From NCBI GenBank assembly GCA_964431545.1, contig CAYSLC010000179.1, positions 1 to 11,549 on the forward strand: DNA of 11,549 nucleotides, read 5' to 3'. This document shows positions 1 to 6,533 of this stretch, piece by piece. The notes beneath the pieces are model-generated. The model was not told where the DNA came from, made no database searches, and saw only the letters and a list, made by a program, of their open reading frames with translations. This DNA comes from CAYSLC01 sp964431545 (GTDB lineage: Bacteria > Desulfobacterota > Desulfobacteria > Desulfobacterales > JAABSP01). The number at the start of each line of letters is the position of its first letter. Within the stretch, counting starts at the first letter, position 1. Position numbers and translations under genes: made by a program.

Positions 1-2
1 CC

Positions 3-1619
3 CTCGGGGATCTGAGCGTCACCGACCCGGACAACACCTACCCGGATGAGTTTCAATTGGTCGCGGGCGACGGGGCCGGATACACGCGGGCGGGCCTGGT
101 CATCACCCCGACGGCGGATGCCCCGGAGACCATCGCGGTGCCGGTCCGGGTCAATGACGGTACGGCCGACAGCCCGGAATTTCCGCTGAGCATCTCCGTG
201 AGCCGGGACAACCAGCCGCCGGTGGCCGATGCCGGCCCCGACCTGGCGGTCCGGGGCGGCCAGTCGGTGACCCTGGACGGCACCCGCTCCCATGACCCCG
301 ACGGGACGATCGCCCAGTACCGGTGGGAACAGATTTCCGGGCCGGCGGTGGACCTCGCCCCCTCCGATGCCGCGACAGCGTTCTTCACGGCGCCCGACGC
401 ACCGGCCGAACTTTCCTTCCGGCTGACGGTGGTGGACGAAAACGGTGCCCGGTCCCTGGACGACATCTCCGTGGAGGTCGACCCGGCGCAGCTCTTCCCG
501 ATAACGCCACCCCGGATCACCGAACCTGATGACGGGGCGATTTTCGAATCGGAAACGGTCGATCTTAGGGTGGACCCCCTGCCGGACGATCAGATCCCCG
601 AGGGGCTCGCCATCCACTGGCGTGTCCGACGGGCCGGGCGGGGATACGGCTGCCCCACCGATCCACCCTCCTTCGACCACGTCGGCGACGACCTGACAGG
701 CTACACCGTCACCGGCGCCCATAGCGGCGGGGAATATATCTGGCAGGCCGGGTATGTCGATCCGGAGACCGGCGACACCCTCTGGTCCGAAGAGCGAACG
801 TTTACGGCCGGTGCGGTTGTGGAGACCCATACCGTCTCCGTGCCGCCGGGGGAAACGATCCCCGAATACCGAATGGTCGCCTTCCCGCTCGATCCCGGTG
901 TGCCGGCCGAGACCATGCTCGACGGGCTCTCCGGGATCTATGACATCAGTCTTTACCGGATCGGGACCTATGACCCGTTGGCGGGCGGATACATCGAATT
1001 CGGAGAGGAACTCCCCATGGCGCCGGGTCGATCCATCTGGGTTCTGGCCCGAAACGGGCTCGATCTGACGCTCAGCGGGGTGGCCGCCAGCCCGTTTCAC
1101 GATCAGGAGGTCGAACTGCTCTACGACCCGTTGAATGACAGCGGATGGAACATGATCGCAGCGCCCAACGGCGGCAACTACCCCTGGGGCCGCGTGGAGC
1201 TGTTGGTCTACAACGACGATGGCCGTTGCACGACGGAGGTCGGCCCCATTCCCATCGCCGAACTGTCCGAAGGGAACCCGTGGGTCGACAAGCGGCTCTG
1301 GCGGTGGGAGAACGGGGAATACCGATCGGACACCGATACGTTGGAGGATGGGATCGGCTACTGGGTCCGGGCCAGGGATGAGCGGGTCGTTTTACGTTTT
1401 CCCGCCGAAGTCCGGACCGAGGACCATACCGGACCGACGATTGTCCGTGCCCTGAAACGCGGCGCCGGATGGCTCCGCCGCTTGGGGGCCGGGAATGCGA
1501 TGGCGGACGACGGCCAGACCCCACCCCTGCCACCGGCCGCCATAACCACGGACGTCCGGGAAAAAGGCTCCGGAGAATGTTTTATCGAGACCGGGTGCGC
1601 CTCTTGGCGGAAACCATAG
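3..1619 (+). CDS. Modular secreted/surface protein, 5'-truncated: cadherin-like + PKD + FN3-like + tandem C-terminal repeats
   Basis: The frame is open from the window edge, so the start is missing; 538 residues are visible. The first ~65 residues hold a cadherin-like repeat with an Asp-rich calcium-site-like motif (VTDPDNTYPD) and ending in VNDGTADS. Residues ~70-160 form a PKD/REJ-like beta-sandwich (PPVADAGPD, SHDPDG, YRWEQISGP). Residues ~171-271 look fibronectin-III-like (IHWRVRR, YIWQAGY, WSEERTF). Residues ~289-470 hold two diverged copies of one unit, starting YRMVAFPL and WNMIAAPN and ending IWVLARNG and YWVRARDE. A Pro-rich linker (TPPLPP) leads to a Cys-containing tail, CFIETGCASWRKP, resembling a damaged CFI-box (family core CFIATAAYGS). 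Such repeats are typical of exported adhesion or envelope proteins; the ligand cannot be deduced. The gene converges on the peptidase gene with 53 nt between stops. The modular class is well supported; the function is unknown. Confidence 0.85.
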   Translation, partial: LGDLSVTDPDNTYPDEFQLVAGDGAGYTRAGLVITPTADAPETIAVPVRVNDGTADSPEFPLSISVSRDNQPPVADAGPDLAVRGGQSVTLDGTRSHDPDGTIAQYRWEQISGPAVDLAPSDAATAFFTAPDAPAELSFRLTVVDENGARSLDDISVEVDPAQLFPITPPRITEPDDGAIFESETVDLRVDPLPDDQIPEGLAIHWRVRRAGRGYGCPTDPPSFDHVGDDLTGYTVTGAHSGGEYIWQAGYVDPETGDTLWSEERTFTAGAVVETHTVSVPPGETIPEYRMVAFPLDPGVPAETMLDGLSGIYDISLYRIGTYDPLAGGYIEFGEELPMAPGRSIWVLARNGLDLTLSGVAASPFHDQEVELLYDPLNDSGWNMIAAPNGGNYPWGRVELLVYNDDGRCTTEVGPIPIAELSEGNPWVDKRLWRWENGEYRSDTDTLEDGIGYWVRARDERVVLRFPAEVRTEDHTGPTIVRALKRGAGWLRRLGAGNAMADDGQTPPLPPAAITTDVREKGSGECFIETGCASWRKP

Positions 1620-1672
1620 GCGGCGAGAAAAACTGCATCGCTTCCCGTATATTCCGAGAAGATGTTCCACCC
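1620..1672. other. Short convergent intergenic gap, no clear terminator
   Basis: The 53 nt between the two convergent stop codons contain only a weak interrupted stem (CTTC pairing with GAAG, extended by CAT/ATG across a two-base bulge) and no T-run on either strand. I see no convincing bidirectional terminator. Continuation of the upstream protein's C-terminal module in another frame was looked for and not recognised. Confidence 0.4.
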
Positions 1673-3787
1673 TCACCGTGATCCCGCCGCCCACCGGTGG
1701 ATCAGGGGAGAGGACCGGACCGGCCAGGTGCCCTTCTCCCGGTTCCGGCCGTCGCGGAAGACCAGATAGCTGTATTTTCCGTAGTGGGCGATCTTCCGGG
1801 CCGCTTCGGCCGCACCGTCCGCTTCGACGGCGTGGAAGACGGCGGCGACCCGACCCGGGGACCGGGGGTGTTCGAAGACCCCGAAGAAGACGTCTCCGGG
1901 ATGGTGGTATGGGGTGCCGGACACCGTGAAGCCGTCGGATTCGAGCGACACGGTTTCAGACGCCGCGACCCGCTCCACGTTGCGGGGAAGGCCGATGTAG
2001 AGCAGGTCGCGGCCGGCCGACCGTTCCGGGGTGAGTTCTTTCTCCCAGACCCGCTCCGCGCCGGAAAGGCCCAGGGCCGCCGCAAGCAGTTCCGCCGCCT
2101 CCAAGAGGTCCCGCCCGGTTTCGGTCATCACGATCAGCGGCCGGGAGGCCCCCTTGAGGCCGTTGACCGACGGGGGAATCTCCGATGGATGGAGCCGCCG
2201 GAACAGATGGTAATCGGGATCGACGCTCAAGGAGACGGGGCGCTCCGAAGCCGCCAGCTCGAACCGGGTCCGGGCGCCGGAGAGCGAGACCCGGCTCACC
2301 TTCCGGCCGTTCTCCGTCTCCAGCGTCAGTTCGGCAGAGGCGTGGAAAAGAGGGGACTCCTGGGCCACGGCGCCGGTGACGGCCCATCGACCGCCCGCGG
2401 GCGCCGCGCTCACCTCGGTCAAAGAGATCCGGAGGGCCCCCGGCCGGTCGATCCACTGGCTAAAGAAGTCCTTCAGGTCGATGCCGCCCCGCGCCTCGAA
2501 GGCCCGGCGGAAATGGGGCCAGGCGGTCGGCGTGAAGAGGCGATCCCTGTAGATGTCCCCCAGTGCCCCCCAGAACGCCTCCTCCCCGATCCGGCGGCGG
2601 ATCATGTGGAAGACCATGGCCGATTTGTCGTACCCGATCACCTTGGTGACGGGGTCGGTGCGACCCCGGAAGGCGGCCAGGGGAAAATCGTCGGCGGGGT
2701 CGACCAGCGAGGCGTAGTTCCGGAGCATCTGGCGGCGATACTCCCGTGCCGCCTCCGGTGAGTCCAGCTCCTTGTACCGGTAGTCGGCGACATAGGTGGC
2801 GAGCCCCTCGCTCCAGTTGCCCCCGGCGGGATCGAGCAGGACCCCGTTGCCCCACCAGCAGTGGGCGATCTCGTGGCCGAGGCTGGTGCGGATGATGAAG
2901 GGAAGCCGAAGCACCCGGGTGCCGAGGAGGGTGTAGGAGGGGAACCCGTATCCGGTGGGAAAGAAGTTCTCCACCACCGCGAACTTCCCGAAGGGGTAGG
3001 GGCCGAAGAGGTCGGTGTACATGGCCAGGTATCCCGCCGTGGCATCCAGGTAACCGGGCGCCAGGGGGTCGGTCCCGGCAAGAAAATAGGTGGCGGCGGT
3101 CACCGGTCCCACCGCCTTCTCCCGGACCACGTAGGAAGCGGCCGACAGGCTCAATCCCTCCACGGGCCGCTCCACCCGCCAGACGGAGACCGTCCGCTTC
3201 CCCTCCGCCGTCTTTTCCCGGGTCCGCCCCAGGGATCGGCCCGCGGTCACCGCGACCATCCCCTCCGGGGCGGAGACGCGGACCGTGTAGGCGGCATCGG
3301 CTCCCGGCACCTCGGGGTACCATCCGGAGCCGGCCAAAAGAAAGACCCCCCGGCCGGTGATGGAGCCGGTCACCCCGTAGCCCGGGTTGTCGGTGTTGAC
3401 CGGCCGAATGGGGACGGGATCATCGAAGACCGCCCCGTAGGCGATGGTGACCGAGACGGTGCCCCCATTTCCGGGGACGGAGACCCGAGCCACGCCGTCC
3501 CGGAAGGTGAAGGGAAGATCTTCGCCACCCCTCCGGACCCGGAGTTCCTCGGCCCTGGGGGTGAGATGGAAGACCAACCGGCCGGCGGCCGACGCCCCGA
3601 TGGTGACCCGGTCCTCCACCGTCAGTCGGCGCGCCTCCGGAAAGAGCCGGACCTGTAAATCGTGTTCGACCCGGAATGCGTCCGCTGAAACCGGGAGTAC
3701 CAGGAGGCCGGCCAAAAGCAGAACCGCTGGCAGTCCCAGACCGAATGGCCTTTTCTTGATGTCCGATCTATTCGGGTTCGCCGCCAT
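1673..3787 (-). CDS. Secreted M1-family (gluzincin) metallopeptidase
   Basis: This 704-residue protein is a predicted zinc metallopeptidase, probably an aminopeptidase acting outside the cytoplasm. Residues 1-37 form a signal peptide: basic stretch, hydrophobic core LPAVLLLAGLLVLPV, then ADA as likely cleavage site. A beta-rich N-terminal domain follows to about residue 265. The zinc site is HEIAH (H305, E306, H309) with third ligand E327 in NWSEG; Y386 in GYDKSAMVFHM matches the conserved M1 tyrosine. FPTGYGFPSYT occupies the place of the usual GAMEN exopeptidase motif, so true aminopeptidase specificity is uncertain. Residues ~545-704 form a separate domain I do not recognise. The ATG at 3787 was chosen because AAGGAAGGTG lies just upstream and the signal peptide begins there; the frame stays open further upstream but only as an antisense-like extension over the neighbouring gene. 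It is 5 nt from the upstream membrane-protein gene, so co-translated. Confidence 0.9.
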   Translation of the reverse strand: MAANPNRSDIKKRPFGLGLPAVLLLAGLLVLPVSADAFRVEHDLQVRLFPEARRLTVEDRVTIGASAAGRLVFHLTPRAEELRVRRGGEDLPFTFRDGVARVSVPGNGGTVSVTIAYGAVFDDPVPIRPVNTDNPGYGVTGSITGRGVFLLAGSGWYPEVPGADAAYTVRVSAPEGMVAVTAGRSLGRTREKTAEGKRTVSVWRVERPVEGLSLSAASYVVREKAVGPVTAATYFLAGTDPLAPGYLDATAGYLAMYTDLFGPYPFGKFAVVENFFPTGYGFPSYTLLGTRVLRLPFIIRTSLGHEIAHCWWGNGVLLDPAGGNWSEGLATYVADYRYKELDSPEAAREYRRQMLRNYASLVDPADDFPLAAFRGRTDPVTKVIGYDKSAMVFHMIRRRIGEEAFWGALGDIYRDRLFTPTAWPHFRRAFEARGGIDLKDFFSQWIDRPGALRISLTEVSAAPAGGRWAVTGAVAQESPLFHASAELTLETENGRKVSRVSLSGARTRFELAASERPVSLSVDPDYHLFRRLHPSEIPPSVNGLKGASRPLIVMTETGRDLLEAAELLAAALGLSGAERVWEKELTPERSAGRDLLYIGLPRNVERVAASETVSLESDGFTVSGTPYHHPGDVFFGVFEHPRSPGRVAAVFHAVEADGAAEAARKIAHYGKYSYLVFRDGRNREKGTWPVRSSPLIHRWAAGSR

Positions 3788-3792
3788 CCGGT

Positions 3793-4092
3793 TCACCTTC
3801 CTTTCCGCCGGTACCCCAATACAACCCAGTAAACGGCCCATCCCAGGACCACCGGGCCGAGCCCCAGGTAGGCGAAGGGCAGGGCCGTCTCCGGCCCCGG
3901 CTTGAGATAGAGGATCATGAGCGCCGGCCAGAGGAACGACGCCACCAGGGCCAGCCGCATCCGCCCCGAGAGGTTCCACCGAGCTTCCCTTCGACGAATC
4001 GGCTCCCCCGCCGCCCGGTTCCCTATCCGGGGAAGATAGAGGACCGCCAGAAGGATGAGCAGAACGACCAGAATTTCCTGTATGCCGGACAA
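3793..4092 (-). CDS. Small three-helix membrane protein, unknown function (TTG start)
   Basis: This 99-residue protein has three predicted membrane helices: residues ~5-21 (ILVVLLILLAVLYLP), ~47-64 (LALVASFLWPALMILYL) and ~72-94 (PFAYLGLGPVVLGWAVYWVV). A basic loop (residues ~31-46, PIRRREAR) lies between helices 1 and 2 and a basic tail (YRRKGR) ends it. The start is TTG; it is supported by GGAGAG placed 5 nt upstream and by the helix beginning almost at once, while no ATG lies nearby in frame. The Shine-Dalgarno sequence sits directly after the helicase stop codon, and its own 3' end carries the ribosome-binding site of the peptidase gene, so it is embedded in the operon. I do not recognise a named family. 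It could be a membrane partner of the peptidase, but that is guesswork from position only. Confidence 0.75.
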   Translation of the reverse strand: MSGIQEILVVLLILLAVLYLPRIGNRAAGEPIRRREARWNLSGRMRLALVASFLWPALMILYLKPGPETALPFAYLGLGPVVLGWAVYWVVLGYRRKGR

Positions 4093-4104
4093 AAGGTCTC
4101 TCCG

Positions 4105-6459
4105 TTAGAGTTTGGGACGGCCGCCGCCGTTCCAGAACGTTTTCAAATCGTCTCCGAGCCGGACGGGATCCCGGGCCGTCCGGGGCCGCCATTCTTCGGG
4201 AAGCAGAACCGCATACCGCCGGTCGCCGAAGCGTCGGTCGATGAAGAGGACCACCCCGCGGTCGGTTTCGGAGCGGATCACCCGGCCGGCGGCCTGGAGC
4301 ACGCGGTTGATCCCCGGAAACCGGTAGGCGAAGTCGAAACCGGCCCGGCGTTCCCGGTCGAAGTGATCCCGGATCAGCTCCCGCTCGGTGCAGACGCCCG
4401 GCAATCCCACCCCCACCACGGCGGCCCCGGAGAGCCGGTCCCCGACAAGGTCGATCCCTTCTCCGAAGATCCCGCCCATCACGGCGAAGCCGATGAGGGT
4501 GTCCGCCCCGGCCGGCGGTCGGTCGAACCGGCGGAGAAACGCCTCCCGTTCTTCTTCGCTCATCTCCGGCCGCTGAACCAGGATCTCCTCTCCGTTCGTC
4601 CCCTCCAGGAAGGCGCCGTGGACCATGGCCATGTAGGCGTAGGCCGGAAAAAAGAAAAGATAATTGCCGGGCCGCCCGGCCGCAAGGGCGCGCAGGGCGC
4701 CGGCCACATGGGGGACGGTCCGTTCCCGATCACGGAAGAGGGTAGAGACTCGATCCGAGAAGAAGACCCCCAGGTTCTGTGGCGGAAAGGGGGAGGGAAG
4801 GGTCAGGTATCCCGCCGAAGGGCCGCACCCGAAGATCTTTTTGAAGTACTCCCCCGGGGTGAGTGTGGCGGAGAACAGGACCGCGGCGCCTCCCCGGCCC
4901 AGGGCCTCCCCGAGGCGGGGGGAGGGATCGATGCAGAAGAGCTTCACCCGCAGATCCCGTCCTTGCCGGTCGTAGCAGGTGGCGTATCGGCCGTCGTAGG
5001 CCTCGGCCACCCGGAGAAACCCGCCGGCGGCGAAATAGAGGTCGAGCAGGGCCTCCCGGAAGGGGGCCGGACCCGGATGTCGGACCAGCCACTTCTCCGC
5101 CAGGGAGACGACCCGTCGCAGGTGGGGGTAGAGGGCTTCGGGGGCCTCCGGTTCGGATCGGGAGGGGGCCTCTCCGGAACCCCTTTTCAGGGCCTCGGCC
5201 ATCCAGCGGTCGATCTCCCCGAGGGCGGCGGAAAGCCCGGGGATCTCCTTCTTCACCGCCTTCCGGAGTTCCCGGAAGGGCTGTCTCCGGAGTTCCGCCG
5301 AAAACATCTCCCGGGACCGGTCCACCAGGTTGTGGGCCTCGTCGACGAGGAGAATGTGGGGCCCCTCCCCTTCGGCGAAGAACCGTCTGAGATGGACCCG
5401 GGGGTCGAAGGCGTAGTTGTAGTCGCAGACGACACAATCGGCCCACAGGGAGAGTTCCAGGGAGAACGCGAAGGGGCAGATCCCGAAGGTTTCCGCCGTC
5501 GCCGCCACCGCCGCCCGGTCCCAGGCGTCCCGCTGGAAGATCTCCCGCACGGCGTCGTCGAGCCGATCGAAGTAGCCCCGGGCACCGGGGCACTCCTCCG
5601 GCGCGCAGGCGGCCTCGGGTGCGGGGCAGACCTTCTCCTTGGCGGTGAGGGTGAGGGACTTGATCCGCAGGCCGCCCGACCGCAGCTCCGCCAGGGCCTT
5701 TTCGGCGGCGATCCGGCCGGTGGTCCGGGCGGTGAGATAGAAAATCTTGCCCCGGACGCCCTCGCCGAGCGCCTTGACGGCGGGAAACAGCGCCGCAAGG
5801 GTCTTACCGATGCCGGTGGGGGCCTGGACGAGGAGCTGTCCCCCGTCCCGGACGGCCCGGTAGACGGCCACCGCCATCTTCCGCTGTCCGGTACGGAAGC
5901 CGGGAAAGGGAAAAGCGAGTTTCCGGGCGGCCCGGTCCCGTTCCCCGGCCCAGTCCGCCGCCATCCCGGCCCAGAACAGGTACCGGTCCATGAGGTCCGC
6001 GAAAAAGGCCTCCAGGTCGGCCCGGCCGAAGGACCGGCGGAACTCCAGGGTCTTTCCGCCGTCGAGGTGGTGGTAGGTGAGCTGGACATCCACCGCGTCG
6101 AGTTCGCTGCGGAGGACGTAAAACCAGGCGTAGACCTTGGCCTGGGCCCAGTGGAGAGGGTGGCGCTCCTCCCCGAACCGGTCCGGGGTGAAAAGGTCCA
6201 CATCCCCGCCGGTGGTCTTGATCTCCTCCACCACCGTCCGCCCGTTCTCCCGGAAAACCCCGTCGATCCGTCCGCCGACGGTCAGGGTGAACCGGTCGGT
6301 CTCCACGGTGTGGGAGACCGACACCTCCGCCTCATACCCCTCCGGACGGGAGCGTTGGATCTTCCGGTGGGCCCGGATCCCCTCCAGGGGCCGCCGCTTG
6401 CCCACAAAGGCCATGGAGAGGTCCCCGGCGCGGAGGACCTGCTCCACGAGGGTTCGCAC
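4105..6459 (-). CDS. XPD/DinG-type DNA helicase with N-terminal RecB-like PD-(D/E)XK nuclease domain
   Basis: A superfamily 2 iron-sulfur helicase of 784 residues, probably acting in DNA repair or recombination. The N-terminal ~165 residues carry a RecB/Cas4-like nuclease signature: H31 in GIRAH, D66 in GRIDG, E79 and K81 in EEIKTT, and Q106/Y110 in QAKVY. The helicase follows: Walker A APTGIGKT (213-220), four candidate Fe-S cysteines C278, C285, C290 and C328 (CPF), DEAH box at 373-376, and motif VI AAGRVIRSETDRG near the C-terminus. The Fe-S insertion between motifs I and II is the XPD/DinG hallmark and implies 5'-to-3' translocation by family analogy. The GTG at 6459 has no Shine-Dalgarno; the conserved-looking frame extends upstream (TIAVRTLVE), and a CTG at 6471 overlapping a mini-ORF stop may be the true start. 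It follows the phosphofructokinase gene by 74 nt and precedes the small membrane protein by 12 nt. Confidence 0.92.
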   Translation of the reverse strand: MRTLVEQVLRAGDLSMAFVGKRRPLEGIRAHRKIQRSRPEGYEAEVSVSHTVETDRFTLTVGGRIDGVFRENGRTVVEEIKTTGGDVDLFTPDRFGEERHPLHWAQAKVYAWFYVLRSELDAVDVQLTYHHLDGGKTLEFRRSFGRADLEAFFADLMDRYLFWAGMAADWAGERDRAARKLAFPFPGFRTGQRKMAVAVYRAVRDGGQLLVQAPTGIGKTLAALFPAVKALGEGVRGKIFYLTARTTGRIAAEKALAELRSGGLRIKSLTLTAKEKVCPAPEAACAPEECPGARGYFDRLDDAVREIFQRDAWDRAAVAATAETFGICPFAFSLELSLWADCVVCDYNYAFDPRVHLRRFFAEGEGPHILLVDEAHNLVDRSREMFSAELRRQPFRELRKAVKKEIPGLSAALGEIDRWMAEALKRGSGEAPSRSEPEAPEALYPHLRRVVSLAEKWLVRHPGPAPFREALLDLYFAAGGFLRVAEAYDGRYATCYDRQGRDLRVKLFCIDPSPRLGEALGRGGAAVLFSATLTPGEYFKKIFGCGPSAGYLTLPSPFPPQNLGVFFSDRVSTLFRDRERTVPHVAGALRALAAGRPGNYLFFFPAYAYMAMVHGAFLEGTNGEEILVQRPEMSEEEREAFLRRFDRPPAGADTLIGFAVMGGIFGEGIDLVGDRLSGAAVVGVGLPGVCTERELIRDHFDRERRAGFDFAYRFPGINRVLQAAGRVIRSETDRGVVLFIDRRFGDRRYAVLLPEEWRPRTARDPVRLGDDLKTFWNGGGRPKL

Positions 6460-6467
6460 GGCGATGG

Positions 6468-6521
6468 TCAGTTTCTGTGTGATGGATCTCCCCGGTCTTG
6501 TGGTTCTCGCGGCCTCTCCAT
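6468..6521 (-). CDS. Possible 17-codon leader ORF coupled to the helicase start
   Basis: After the phosphofructokinase stop codon, GGAGGGG lies 4 nt before an ATG at 6521, the best ribosome-binding arrangement in this gap. The ORF reads MERPREPQDRGDPSHRN and stops at TGA (6470-6468). That stop overlaps the CTG at 6471 in the form CTGA, in the helicase frame. It may serve termination-reinitiation onto the poorly equipped helicase start. Alternatives are a one-base indel that split an originally ATG-started helicase N-terminus, or chance. The peptide has no recognisable function. Confidence 0.35.
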   Translation of the reverse strand: MERPREPQDRGDPSHRN

Positions 6522-6533
6522 GGAACCCCTCCG

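Noticed and set aside
1636..1666. Bidirectional terminator between the convergent genes
   Set aside because: The stem is interrupted and short, with a large loop and no T-run on either strand.
1697..2761. 354-codon open frame on the plus strand opposite the peptidase
   Set aside because: Composition is a G+C shadow (Gly, Arg, Pro); the minus strand encodes a peptidase with a clear zinc site.
3788..4192. N-terminal extension of the peptidase reading frame up to 4192
   Set aside because: It would read through the small membrane-protein gene in another frame, is Pro/Gly-rich, and places the signal peptide 135 residues inside. The ATG at 3787 has a good ribosome-binding site.
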